Below are positions 57,401 through 64,000 of a stretch of 64,000 nucleotides of DNA, piece by piece. Positions within the stretch are counted from its first letter, which is position 1. Each line of letters begins with the position of its first letter. Source of the DNA: Cardiocondyla obscurior (lineage: Eukaryota; Arthropoda; Insecta; Hymenoptera; Formicidae); the NCBI RefSeq assembly GCF_019399895.1, contig NC_091888.1:1334501-1398500 (forward strand), given 5' to 3'. Below the pieces are notes generated by a model. It had not been told where the DNA came from. It was given only the letters and a program-made list of their open reading frames with translations, and made no database searches. The position numbers were made by a program, and so were the translations under genes.

Positions 57401-58569
57401 ATCTCACAAATTTTTTAAAAACTCCTCTTTTTCCGTAATAAAAAAATCTATGCAATGTAAAAAAAAAATTATTTGCCGATCTAAGAATTGATACGTGAAA
57501 TTAAAAATCTTCAGTGAATTAGTAATAATTTAGTTTCCTTTCGATTGAATGAAAGAAATAAATTTTATATTAACCGTTCACTCGCGGATGCTGACTCTAC
57601 GAGATTCACGCTGATTGCAAGTATTTATCACTTCGACGAGAAGGATTAAATTCGACGGAAGGAATTTTCGATGTTATATAGAGCGTTAAATTCTAAAGAA
57701 CGAGGACGTTTGACCGTAACGGCGGTTCCGCGAGTCGCGGTTGTAAATTTCGTCCAAGTCTTTTCGCCATAGTATTCACACGCGACCCGGATGTCACGTC
57801 ATGCGTAATAAGTAATGACTCACGACGGAAACAACAGAAAGCCCCCCCGTGGTTTCGATCGGTATTTAAATGCAGTTCGAGAAAAATATTGCGCGGGGAG
57901 GAAAAAGGGGAAAGAGCGCATCAGAAGGATTCGGTGACGTACGGAGGATAGTAAATACTTAAAACATTCTTCACGGAGCTGGGAGAGACATCGCATAAAA
58001 CTCTTTGCCGAGTTACCTAGAGGCGGAATAAAAGCGCGCTTTGCGAACGCGCGACAACACAGTTGTCCGATTTCTGCGACCCATTTCCGTCCGCGACCGA
58101 CGTGAATAAAGATGTTTATTCTTCCCGGAGCTTTCGGTGACGTTTTCCCTTCGCGGCCCTCTTTCTCCATTCTCTTTCTGTCCCTCATTCCTGCGCGATT
58201 TTCGCGTCGCCTGTCCTACGTGCGGTTGGCACTTGTACACTCCCAGTGAGAACACGCTATTCGAAACGCGAGATCGAGCGTGCTGGCGAGCCATTTTGCC
58301 CTTTTCACCGTTCCTGTGTGAGCCACGACCGCAATTCCTCAAGTTTCCGTTCCAATAGGAAACGAGGGATTACCTTCCGCGCCGGTTTCGAAAATCCGAC
58401 CGCATACGTCACGCGGAAGCAATTGAGATCGGTAAAGAGCGAAGGTGAGGAGAGAACGTACCTGATCTACGGGATCGACCGCGACGTTGCTGATCTCGGA
58501 AGTGTCCTCTGTATTCGAATGATCACCGATCGTACTGTTGTCGCTCACAGCAAGGCCCAGCAAACACGT
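342..58569 (-). CDS. nolo: ADAMTS-like protein 1/3 family (punctin / MADD-4 / nolo-like), partial at both ends, 10 exons
   Basis: This is the joined coding region of exons 58462-58569, 38999-39051, 37121-37220, 19487-19816, 12860-13001, 12379-12508, 9474-9576, 8062-8160, 733-874 and 342-435. It has 1301 coding bases, or 433 codons plus 2 bases, with no internal stop and every junction in phase. Residues are numbered from the first codon of exon 58462-58569. Order: end of signal peptide and acidic linker 1-36; TSR1 about 40-89; ADAMTS cysteine-rich domain about 90-224; TSR2 about 228-285; TSR3 289-345; TSR4 348-400; Pro/Ser linker 403-433. There is no metalloprotease, so it is ADAMTS-like and not an ADAMTS enzyme. 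Family members are secreted matrix glycoproteins; worm MADD-4/punctin organises synapses and guides muscle arms, and fly nolo is the presumed insect counterpart. The start codon and the C-terminal part lie outside the identified exons. The family call is strong; the symbol is inferred from family knowledge. Confidence 0.88.
436..732 (-). other. Intron between TSR4 exon and linker exon
   Basis: This is a 297-base AT-rich intron with donor GTAATT at 732 and acceptor TCTAG at 436. Nothing else is seen in it. Confidence 0.8.
733..874 (-). CDS. nolo: ADAMTS-like exon: body of TSR4
   Basis: This 142-base exon has acceptor TTTTTATTTATGCAG|TGCTCC and donor CCCACAT|GTAATT. It begins in phase 0 and leaves one base. 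It encodes CSVTCGTGIRTRTIEC and then cysteines at 382, 394 and 400 (RDC, QEC, VAC), a complete TSR core with the O-fucosylation motif CSVTC. Beyond the donor the frame stays open for 14 more codons to a TGA at 698. That tail (NCVMSDLNLY) does not look like a domain, and the phase-1 donor joins correctly to the exon at 435. Confidence 0.94.
875..8061 (-). other. Intron of 7.2 kb between TSR4 exons
   Basis: This intron has donor GTGAGT at 8061 and acceptor ATGCAG at 875. It is AT-rich with several short A/T runs. About 1600-2180, 4200-4600 and 5300-5900 are more GC- and CpG-rich and open in several frames on both strands. None of those frames shows a domain, a cysteine pattern or paired splice sites that I recognise. 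No gene is supported. Confidence 0.75.
8062..8160 (-). CDS. nolo: ADAMTS-like exon: end of TSR3 and start of TSR4
   Basis: This exon has 33 codons, phase 0 at both ends, acceptor TCGTTTAG|GTGCCC and donor AGCGAG|GTGAGT. It encodes the last three cysteines of TSR3 (C328, C340, C345) in the pattern HKC, ETC, VSC. It continues without a linker into METNKWSE, the tryptophan strand of TSR4. The tight TSR3-TSR4 spacing (C345 to W348) is the same as in the vertebrate homologues. Confidence 0.93.
8161..9473 (-). other. Intron of 1.3 kb within TSR3
   Basis: This intron has donor GTAAAT at 9473 and acceptor TTTAG at 8161. It contains an A19 run at 8422-8440 and further A-rich stretches near 9174-9230. 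No gene is seen. Confidence 0.8.
9474..9576 (-). CDS. nolo: ADAMTS-like exon: first half of TSR3
   Basis: This 103-base exon has acceptor CTATCTTTTCAG|GTGGAT and donor ACGAAG|GTAAAT. One base completes a Lys codon, then 34 codons follow, ending in phase 0. It encodes WMNGEWSACSASCGGG followed by LRTRSVFC, a typical TSR with the CSASC O-fucosylation motif. It then has the N-glycosylation sequon NET (318-320). The layout closely parallels TSR3 of vertebrate ADAMTSL1/3. Confidence 0.94.
9577..12378 (-). other. Intron of 2.8 kb between TSR2 and TSR3 exons
   Basis: This intron has donor GTGAGT at 12378 and acceptor TTTCAG at 9577. About 11180-11420 is a GC-rich patch containing a direct repeat of TTGACCGATTTG (11320-11331 and 11338-11349). 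No gene is seen. Confidence 0.8.
12379..12508 (-). CDS. nolo: ADAMTS-like exon: rest of TSR2
   Basis: The chosen acceptor is TTTTTGCACTAATAG|GTTTC and the donor is ACGAA|GTGAGT. The exon takes one base from the previous exon and leaves two. This acceptor gives CGGGFKIGMAVC, so seven residues lie between CGGG and the next cysteine, as in TSR3 and TSR4. An AG twelve bases further on (exon start 12496) is also in frame and would drop FKIG. Cysteines follow at 253, 266, 280 and 285 (NTHPC), completing the six of a TSR. Confidence 0.88.
12509..12859 (-). other. Intron of 351 bases within TSR2
   Basis: This intron has donor GTCGGT at 12859 and acceptor ACTAATAG at 12509. It is AT-rich and contains nothing else. 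Confidence 0.8.
12860..13001 (-). CDS. nolo: ADAMTS-like exon: end of cysteine-rich domain fused directly to TSR2
   Basis: This exon has 142 bases, acceptor TTCTGTTGCAG|AAGGTT and donor GGTGGAG|GTCGGT. It begins in phase 0 and leaves one base. It encodes KVGCDLRVGS and then DACGVCGGNGSSC, the invariant end of the ADAMTS cysteine-rich domain with an NGS sequon. With no gap it continues as QSRYSWSLESISACSKSCGG, the start of a TSR with the O-fucosylation motif CSKSC. In vertebrate ADAMTS and ADAMTSL1/3 a spacer of more than 100 residues separates these two modules; here it is absent within one uninterrupted exon. Confidence 0.92.
13002..19486 (-). other. Intron of 6.5 kb within the cysteine-rich domain
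   Basis: This intron has donor GTAAGT at 19486 and acceptor GTTGCAG at 13002. It is mostly AT-rich. A GC-richer stretch at about 13540-14110 contains a 153-codon plus-strand frame with no recognisable domain, taken as chance. A perfect 10-bp hairpin lies at 19221-19244. No gene is supported. Confidence 0.75.
19221..19244. repeat. Perfect short inverted repeat (hairpin)
   Basis: GTACTTGACT at 19221-19230 and its exact reverse complement AGTCAAGTAC at 19235-19244 are separated by AAAA. The stem is too short for a microRNA precursor. It is intronic, 243 bases beyond the donor of exon 19487-19816. Confidence 0.7.
19487..19816 (-). CDS. nolo: ADAMTS-like exon: cysteine-rich domain, with an insertion
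   Basis: This exon has 110 codons, phase 0 at both ends, acceptor TGATTTCAG|CCTTGC and donor TGCATG|GTAAGT. After PC, which ends TSR1, it shows the hallmarks of the ADAMTS/ADAMTSL cysteine-rich module: an AAQC segment, VPYSGQLLKWYPHYDP, PCALICRG, VVQLADKVEDGTRC and GMDVCISGEC. Between the C129 region and the VVQLADK strand lie about 34 extra residues (134-167, about 19678-19577). They are hydrophilic, rich in Ser, Glu, Asp and Met, and contain RRSR at 140-143. In the vertebrate family members this stretch is only a short loop. It is the longest exon found and the best single diagnostic of the gene family. Confidence 0.95.
30286..30310. repeat. Poly(T) tract, 25 bases
   Basis: An uninterrupted run of T in the 17.3-kb intron, preceded by TTTTC. 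It could be a slippage product or the tail of a retroposed sequence; no attached element is recognisable. Confidence 0.8.
35848..36035 (+). repeat. Truncated copy of the 39796-40540 inverted-repeat element
   Basis: It starts TACCCGAGTGAAAATTGA and shares ordered blocks with the reverse complement of 40370-40540: CGAGTG(A/G)AAATTGA, TCTCGTGGCTGTCT, GCAAAACT, AAATGTAAC, TCAAAACGT and AGAAAAGCTAGATAT. The blocks keep the same order and similar spacing, so the two are homologous in opposite orientation. No second end is visible, so this is a fragment. Confidence 0.65.
37121..37220 (-). CDS. nolo: ADAMTS-like exon: body of TSR1
   Basis: This 100-base exon has an acceptor made of a long T run plus AG before AACCTGCGG, and donor TCGGAG|GTGAGT. 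One base completes the split Arg codon, then 33 codons follow, ending in phase 0. It encodes RTCGGGISRQQRRC and then cysteines at 72 and 84, in the order expected of TSR1 in ADAMTS-like proteins. The sixth cysteine (C89) is the second codon of the next exon. It is Arg-rich around residues 62-70 (RQQRRCRRR), which may favour heparan sulfate binding; that is inference. Confidence 0.92.
37221..38998 (-). other. Intron of 1.8 kb splitting TSR1
   Basis: This intron has donor GTAAAT at 38998 and an acceptor of a long T run followed by AG at 37221. It is AT-rich and contains an imperfect hairpin at about 38265-38320. No gene is seen. Confidence 0.8.
38265..38320. repeat. Imperfect inverted repeat (about 20-bp stem)
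   Basis: TTAATTGGAATAATA followed by ACACGTA pairs with TACGTGCAGATTAATTCC and AATTAG. The stem is about 20 bp with two small bulges and a loop of about 10 bases. Length and loop are small for an insect microRNA precursor. It is AT-rich and may be chance. Confidence 0.45.
38999..39051 (-). CDS. nolo: ADAMTS-like exon: start of TSR1 (tryptophan ladder)
   Basis: This is a 53-base microexon with acceptor GTGTTTCAG|AATGTT and donor TACAAG|GTAAAT. It begins in phase 0 and leaves two bases (AG). It encodes NVGWGEWSPWSKWSPCT, the W-x-x-W-x-x-W-x-x-C start of a thrombospondin type 1 repeat. W40, W43, W46 and W49 precede C52, and WxxW is the C-mannosylation consensus in this domain class. The Arg codon is split with the exon at 37220, completing the O-fucosylation motif CTRTC. 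This resembles the N-terminal TSR that opens ADAMTSL1/3 proteins. Confidence 0.9.
39796..40540. mobile_element. Non-autonomous DNA-transposon-like element with terminal inverted repeats
   Basis: The left end TACCCGAGTGGAAATT (39796-39811) is matched by the inverted right end AATT(T)CCACTCGGATA near 40525-40539, with one mismatch. The element is about 745 bases, has a GC-rich core of two tandem units (40049-40303), and carries no transposase frame. A partial relative lies at 35848-36035 in the opposite orientation. No clear target-site duplication was found, so the class is unresolved and the ends may be off by a few bases. Confidence 0.55.
40049..40303. repeat. Two diverged tandem units of about 125 bp, GC-rich
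   Basis: Unit 1 starts TCGACTGTCGAATTCGC at 40049 and unit 2 starts TCGACTGCCGAATTCGC at 40174. Both continue with GGGC(A/G)AACCGG, GTCCGCCGCC, GCGCGTCCTCCACCTTGC and end with ACACGCACGTACTAA. They differ by substitutions and small indels. The pair forms the core of the inverted-repeat element. Confidence 0.85.
40677..40702. repeat. Poly(T) tract, 26 bases
   Basis: An uninterrupted T run about 140 bases to the right of the inverted-repeat element. No other structure is attached to it. Confidence 0.8.
46526..46571. repeat. CT/T-rich low-complexity stretch
   Basis: Irregular CTCT and CTTT units grade into T-rich sequence within the 19.4-kb intron. No function is evident. Confidence 0.7.
47498..47535. 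repeat. GA-rich microsatellite
   Basis: A purine-only stretch of irregular GAGA and GAAAGA units in the 19.4-kb intron. GAGA tracts can bind insect GAGA factor, but no promoter is identified here. Confidence 0.75.
49046..49105. repeat. TCCTTCCG / CTCCTTCC microsatellite
   Basis: About three TCCTTCCG units are followed by about three CTCCTTCC units, 60 bases of nearly pure pyrimidine. The change of unit part-way along suggests two expansion steps from one founder. It lies just left of the GC-rich island. Confidence 0.9.
49400..50150. promoter_or_regulatory. GC/CpG-rich island in the largest intron, candidate internal promoter or enhancer
   Basis: This stretch of about 750 bases is markedly richer in G, C and CpG than the surrounding intron and is open in several frames on both strands, a by-product of low stop density. 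It contains AAGATGGCC at 49956-49964, which matches the core of YY1/Pleiohomeotic sites and also looks like a start-codon context. A plus-strand frame of 166 codons (49648-50148) has no recognisable domain. The promoter call is inference from composition only. Confidence 0.3.
52528..52686 (-). CDS. Unrecognised 52-codon ORF inside the 19.4-kb intron
   Basis: ATG at 52686 has a good context (A at -3, G at +4) and the frame runs 52 codons to TAA at 52528. The peptide starts MDTKISVELPMIFEQDWS and has an unusually protein-like middle (IPIAGYATGLPGIRIYGTPR), with no cysteines and no signal peptide. It is on the same strand as the host gene. I do not recognise the family. It could be a small nested gene, an alternative exon, a remnant of an old element, or chance. 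No consensus donor follows the DKQ segment (CAG|GCGAG only). Confidence 0.25.
   Translation of the reverse strand: MDTKISVELPMIFEQDWSIPIAGYATGLPGIRIYGTPRDIKEDKQARTWPHS
52748..52772. repeat. Poly(A) tract, 25 bases, followed by (GA)n
   Basis: A25 is followed by GAGAGAGAG. It lies 61 bases upstream (minus-strand sense) of the 52-codon ORF. It is an intronic low-complexity tract. Confidence 0.8.
58462..58569 (-). CDS. nolo: ADAMTS-like exon: end of signal peptide and acidic linker
   Basis: This exon has 36 codons, phase 0 at both ends. The acceptor is TTTTATTGCAG before ACG TGT, and the donor is GATCAG|GTACGT. It begins TCLLGLAVS, like the hydrophobic end and cleavage region of a signal peptide. 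It continues as an acidic Ser/Thr/Asp-rich linker with one N-glycosylation sequon (NST, residues 11-13). Only frame 0 is open; both other frames hit TGA. Downstream, the phase-0 start of the exon at 39051 (NVGWGEW) joins cleanly. The upstream part of the signal peptide should come from another exon. Alternatively, an in-frame ATG at 58584-58582, inside the presumed acceptor, would give MILLQTCLLGLAVS. Confidence is lower than for the TSR exons because there is no domain signature. Confidence 0.6.
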
Positions 58570-61500
58570 CTGCAATAAAATCATCAAAGGTTAATTAAAT
58601 AAAAATTATTACAAGCTTAAATACTTGCTAGAGTATCTATTACAATTTTATGTTCAACGAGCAATAATGTCACGCAATATAACGATTTGCCTTGTTATAT
58701 AAGATATAACTCTTTGGCTTTTACTGCAGATATAACAATGGGTCTTATCTTCGTAGAAAATGAATGTCGGGAATAGCCGAAGGGCTGAAGAGTTCCGTGG
58801 TTTCAGATGTCGTCATGGTTTCGAGTAACACACGAAATCAAAAAGTCGAGTTAATAGCGCGTTGGAGAACAAAATATTGAAATGTCAAAAAGATAAAGCG
58901 TGTAATATGTATTCGACTATCATAAAACTACCACAAACTCCTACGCATATTATCTGATTTTATTTACTAGATGAGCTATGTCAGATATTAAGCGTCTTTT
59001 TCAATCTATTCGCTGAAAAGTAGCGGCGAATAAAGTAGCGTAAAAAGAAAAAAAAAAAGAAAATTAAGAGACAAGAATCACATAAAAGAACGCGATATAT
59101 GTACGTATGTACACGTGTGTAGCGTGATAAAACGATAAAAATACCAAACGAATATTAGTCACCGAACCCGGATGTCTTCGTGCGGAAACCGCGGCGGCAG
59201 AAACCCGCGGTTGCATTCTCCGCAGCCATCGTCGAAAGGAGCTATCCGTTTCCGTGAGCCGATTCGCCGCCGCGAGGTACGACAAAGTAAATCTGGCCGG
59301 TTGGTCGGTCGTCGTCGAGACAAAAGAGCGCGCGCAAAAAGAAGCAATTTAATTGTGACTCGAGTTCCGCCCGAAAACGGATATCCACTTTCTGGTATTA
59401 CGGTACAAGGAGGAACTTTTATAACAAGCCACCGTGCACTCGCGCGTCCCAACGACCGCCCTTTTCCAGCCGCACGTAGCCGCCCCGTTCCGGGTCGAAA
59501 TTTCCCAACCGGAGGGATTCATATTTTACGACGGAAGGTCTCCGCCGCTGTGCCGGTGCATAATACATTTTTGTTGAAACAATCGGCCGTCTGCCCGCGG
59601 AAGCAGCATTAGTCATGAGGGCTCGCAAAGCGTAATAACGATTCAATCTCGTTGGGTTTCGACGACATTGCACCACGGCTTTAACAATAATTGCTCAGGA
59701 GGAAATGAGACCTGCAAATTTAACGACCACCGCCGATTAAGAGACTGAGATTATTTGATAATTTCCAAGCATTCCAAATGTTACTAATAATTTAATAAAA
59801 AATTTAAACATAGAGAAATATTAATCTAAAAAGTTATTATTTTTCGGTATTCTTTCTTTTCATTCTTTTTAAAATCGCTATTGAGAGATCAACCAACAAA
59901 AAAGGAAAAAAAAAAATTCTTAGGAAAATATTTACGCATCGTGTATATCTACTGCTATCTTCATTTTCTCGTTACTTCAAAATGCATTGGGCGTTGGGAA
60001 TGTCACGCTGCTCATATTTAAGATACTTGGTTCCTTCGTGACTCACACAAAGAGATTCCACGCACGATGAGAGCGCGCTGATATATTTTATGGTTACGTT
60101 AGCTTTCTCTTCCCGCGCGCGAAAGAAAGGATCGGCGGAGTAATCAACCGATGTGTATATTCGAGCGTTCGCACACGTCCCGCGAACGAATATATTCACC
60201 GCCGCCGCCGCGCATTCGTTTAACGTCGGCGCGTGACATACGCACGGCGCATACCCGTAAAGATTCGTCGACGATGGAGCTTAACGTCCGCCACAGCGTT
60301 ATTAGCGATAAATTTAAAGGCTTGAGCCGCCCTATAATTAAAGGTAAACGGTTGGCGTCTCGGCGTCTCTAAAAAATAAACTTGTACAAATTCGGGATTA
60401 ACGCGGAGGAAAAATACACGCGAAATTCGTTACGGTCTTAATGTACTCAGAAACGATTTTTAACTTGTTATTAAAACAGCTCCGATTAAAACAGAGAAAC
60501 AGATTGAGCTCGAAAGATCGAAGGTCGTAAATCTAAACCTTGTATCGTCGGATATTAAAATAACCGATTGAGCTATTCATTATCATTTCTTACTAGCGCT
60601 CTCTTTAATTTATCACTCTCAAATTATATTTCTGTTTGACAACGATGTAATAGTTGCATAATCAAAAGTTATTACTTTAAAACTAAGATGTCATTAACCA
60701 TCGCTTAAAAAAATTATAATTATCGATTCCCCGACCGACCACCTATATTGCTCCTATACAATCAACGCTTCTTTTGTGGCCCCGACAGCGATAAAATTAT
60801 AGTGATCAGGCGTAAAGCGGTCGAACGGATTAATCACGACCATCGAGTTCACGATAATTGACATACCAACGTTTGATAATTTACAATCTCAGAAATTATG
60901 GATAAGGATAATATTACAGAGACGATTATAGAATAATTTAGGTTGCTTCTTGCACGTCTTCCAAAAATTAGAAGAAAAAAAAATGTACGTTAAATTCGCA
61001 CTATCTTGTACAACATGCCCCAGCTGCGCCTGTAACAACGCAAAGCAGCACGTGCAGAAGAACGCGTAGCCAATTTGTAGCGGAACGATCGTGAACGTGA
61101 GATTCTCCTCTGTCAGGGTGAACTCGGTCGAACGGTGAACCGGGGCTTAGCGTGAAATTTATGTCCGACATGGGACGGCTAACGAGGCGTCGGCCCAATG
61201 CCATTTAATTCTTATCTGACCTCTTGATTGGCTCGCGTGCCGCGCGCGGATTAACGCCCTCGGACCGCATTAATTCTAGTAATTAACTTGGCCCCGCTTA
61301 CGCTCGATGAAAGTTCGACGTGGGATACCCGTGCAAGATCGAAGCCGTAGCTCTAGCGTGCACGGGTCGCCCTCGATAATGTAACCAAGGCGGCATTGCT
61401 CCGGGAATACAAATTTCTTCGTGGCTCTTGTCCATTTCCTCAGCGAAATAAGTCAAGCAAAAGACCGTTAAATTAGAGTTACGGTTTATAAATTTACACG

Positions 61501-62360
61501 CAACGGCGATATAAATATTTTGTACCTCAAAAAGTGAATTGCAACTTGAATGAATTTTACAAATTAAAAAAAAAAAAAAAAGTAAAATAAATACATATGA
61601 TTAATTCATTTCGATTTAAATAAAAAATTGATTTACTACGTTTTTTTTTTTTTTTTTTTCTGTAGGTAATGTACAGTGCTCATAATTATTATATAAACTA
61701 TTCAGCCTAACGATGCATTGTCATTTAGAAACGTACGGATTTATGACACGGTAATTAATGATGAATTGTATAGCAAGAGATACATTTCAACGTTGTATCG
61801 CAATTGAAACTGATCATTCGACAGGGCGAGTTTTAATCTTGATTAATGATGAAATATCTATGAGGTCTGATTACATGTTACAAAGCTTTTACATCGTAAA
61901 ATATGCGTTTCGAGTTTCTTCGTATATTCATCTCCTGGCAAACAAACTCTTAAAATCATCCGAGAAAAATGGATTCACGAGTGCCTCATCTACAGTTATC
62001 AAAGAATTTTTATTCTCGTCCGTGACCTTTTGGCATCGCTTCGTAAAAAAGAAGAGAAATGCACTTCTACTTACAAGAGAAGAACACGAAATTGTACTTT
62101 ACGTCACAGTGTGAATAAAATTAATTTCCGACTGAAATCGCCATCCGTAAGCAACTGTACAAAGGTGTTCGAAAGGCACGTGGCGGTGTTTCGAGAGGCT
62201 GCACTAAAAGAACCGCCGTGTTTCCAGATTAGACCCTCCGCCTACCTAATCTTATTGTTAGTACAGTGCAATTATTCATGAAGAAACGCATGTAACGCAT
62301 GTATATTCATGTGTTCAGATAATCAAACAAAACTGAATATTTTAAATTCCATGTTAAGAA

Positions 62361-62394
<34 letters not shown>

Positions 62395-64000
62395 TTAGAA
62401 AATTCATTCAGATAATTTTTTTTTTACTTAATAACAATTTGTCTTTATCTGAAATTACGAAGTAATATCGAGTAACACATTTTGCCGATAAATGAGGCTT
62501 TTAAATCAACTAAAGTCCATCAACGTGGACTAACAAGCTCGAAAGTAGTTATAAATATTTTTCAGAGAAACTTTTCGCAAGATTGTTGTTTAAAAGCGAA
62601 TCCGTCGATATAGGTTAGTTCTAAGGAGCACTTTGGGGCCTTAACACAATATATTATGCAGGAGTCTCGACAAAAGTGGCAGTTACGGGTCGATCAAACC
62701 ATTCTGGATGGAAGACGCAATCGCTTTCTATACATGCATAATATATGTACGTAATGTTTCCCGATGTTTCAGATAAAGCGTGTACGATAAGATATTACGA
62801 TCATTTTCTCCCGTGTGTTACAAACCTTTGATTTTACTATTATTATCATACATATTAATTATTACTTTGCATGTGCATAGAACATATAATATTTCATGTA
62901 TCTCATGTATATAAAACACAATATTCAAACTTATTTGTATCTTTTTTAAATACATTCCTATATTAAACTTGCAAAAGTAAATTGTGCTAACGTTAAAAAA
63001 ATTCCCTAAACTATCCTCTAGCTACTTACGTCGTAACTTTATTAATCGTAATTGCAGTAAAAAAAAAAAATTAAATCTTCTAAACTACCAGTTATTTTTT
63101 TATACATATATATATTATTAATAAATATTGTAAAATATATTAAAAATATTTTATTTTACTTTCAACCTCAGAAAAAGATTAAAAAAAAAAAAAGGAAAGA
63201 ATGAGGCTGACAATCACGATCGAAATCGCGATATTACGTGTAAACTGCGCTCTGGGACGAAGTTCGATTTTATGGCGACGACTACGAGCGTCCATAAATC
63301 ATACTTCGCTTCTGATAGTCCGGCGAAGCCATGAGTCAAGCACCCGATAGCCTGTGGGCACGACAGTCTGTTTAGATGCTATATAATCGGAAAATCGTTC
63401 ACGACGGATCAAACGTAGCACGAACGTTTAGTCGAAGGAACAACGTTTTATTATGACAGAATAATAACGGTGACACGATAAATTTTTCCGTCCCGACAAA
63501 TTTCCTGATAAGTAAATTTGTTAAATGTGAAAATTATAAACTGCACAAGTGTAACTTCGGTGAATTTTAATTTCGGTAAATATGACAAAAAGAAAGGAAT
63601 CGAGAAAGCCTATTATTTTTACAGACGTCCACAAAATGTCACTCTTTATTCTGGATAATTTGCTTAGTTAAAAACTCAGGTATATCTCATAATTTAATAT
63701 ACGATGAACTACCTCGATGCTCGTACGCTGTAACCGCCCAATAGTTAGACGATAAAATCTCTATGGACCTCCCCAGAGCTGTTTTTCTCTCATCTACGGT
63801 ACGCGAAACTTTCTCGCATGGTACTCTGCAAATCTGAACACCTCCCACTCATTAAACGAAATTGAACCTCTCTGGCGAATACGATTCGCAATTTGTCCTG
63901 CAAAGGACACCGTTTTCGTACTGCGCTTTAGATTTAACTCGGTTCGAAGTTCGCTTTTAAAATGACACGAGCACGACAATTAATTTTGATATCCCGATTT
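58570..64000 (-). other. Intron or 5' flank upstream of the signal-peptide exon; no supported exon
   Basis: The acceptor at 58570 implies an exon further right. No frame with an ATG, a hydrophobic stretch and a phase-0 GT donor was found in this 5.4 kb. GC-rich patches at about 59160-59640 and 60960-61260 are open in several frames. T19 (61641-61659) and T28 (62364-62391) runs are present. Donor-like GTAAGT sites on the minus strand near 62070 and 63027 lack a coding frame before them and could at most end untranslated exons. Confidence 0.6.
62364..62391. repeat. Poly(T) tract, 28 bases
   Basis: This is the longest homopolymer in the window, an uninterrupted T run with no attached element that I recognise. 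Confidence 0.85.

Larger units (their letters stand above)
39052..58461 (-). other. Intron of 19.4 kb between signal-peptide exon and TSR1
   Basis: This intron has donor GTACGT at 58461 and acceptor GTTTCAG at 39052. It is AT-rich with many A/T runs. It holds the inverted-repeat element at about 39796-40540, a GC-rich island at about 49400-50150, a CT microsatellite at 49046-49105, GA and CT stretches near 47500 and 46530, and a 52-codon ORF at 52528-52686. Other GC-richer patches (44220-44700, 50550-50800, 55200-55620, 58060-58350) show no recognisable domain. The exons either side join in phase, so no exon is required inside. Confidence 0.7.

Noticed and set aside
59972..60199. Minus-strand frame ending SSCVESLC before a good phase-0 donor GTGAGT near 60047, as an upstream exon.
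   Set aside because: It has no ATG in frame and no acceptor that I trust, and the residues before the donor are not clearly a signal sequence.
60990..61171. Minus-strand frame MSDINFTLSP... with a hydrophobic run WLRVLLHVLLCVVTGAAGA, a possible signal-peptide first exon.
   Set aside because: No acceptable phase-0 GT donor follows the hydrophobic stretch (only GTTGTT-type sites), so it cannot be joined to the exon at 58569, and it has a long charged N-terminal segment. Another frame across the same bases is also open.
63379..63392. TATA-like GCTATATAATCGG on the plus strand as a core promoter.
   Set aside because: No initiator or downstream ORF fits, and TATA-like words are common in this AT-rich DNA.

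Overview
The window is eukaryotic nuclear DNA, most likely from an insect and possibly from a hymenopteran such as an ant. Reasons: coding sequence is very sparse; introns are AT-rich and full of poly(A)/poly(T) tracts; CpG is abundant (TCGCG-type words are everywhere); splice sites are of the GT-AG type. The taxon is inferred from composition and gene content only.

One gene can be supported, and it spans nearly the whole window on the minus strand. Ten internal coding exons were found by eye between 58569 and 342. All junctions agree in phase, giving about 433 codons. Read 5' to 3' they encode: the tail of a signal peptide and an acidic linker (58462-58569); a first thrombospondin type 1 repeat, TSR (38999-39051, 37121-37220, ending at the start of the next exon); an ADAMTS-type cysteine-rich domain (19487-19816 and the first half of 12860-13001); three more TSRs (rest of 12860-13001, 12379-12508, 9474-9576, 8062-8160, 733-874); and a Pro/Ser-rich linker (342-435) that runs off the left side. 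The order TSR, cysteine-rich, TSR, TSR, TSR with no metalloprotease matches the ADAMTS-like 1/3 (punctin) family, to which worm MADD-4 and fly nolo belong. These are secreted extracellular-matrix proteins. The 3' part of the gene lies beyond position 1. The first coding exon was not identified and may lie to the right of the window or undetected in the last 5.4 kb.

Region by region: 1-13 kb holds seven exons in introns of 0.3-7.2 kb. 13-37 kb has one exon (19487-19816) between introns of 6.5 and 17.3 kb. 37-39 kb has the two small exons of the first TSR. 39-58.4 kb is one 19.4-kb intron containing a transposon-like inverted-repeat element (about 39796-40540), a GC-rich island (about 49.4-50.15 kb), a pyrimidine microsatellite and an unexplained 52-codon ORF. 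58.6-64 kb has no supported exon.

The protein has three notable features. The ADAMTS spacer domain is missing: the cysteine-rich domain passes straight into TSR2 inside a single exon. There is an insertion of about 34 residues containing an RRSR site within the cysteine-rich domain. All four TSRs carry the CxxS/TC O-fucosylation motif. No RNA gene, CRISPR array or prokaryotic-type system was seen, and no convincing new system was found. All calls were made by reading, without alignment or search.
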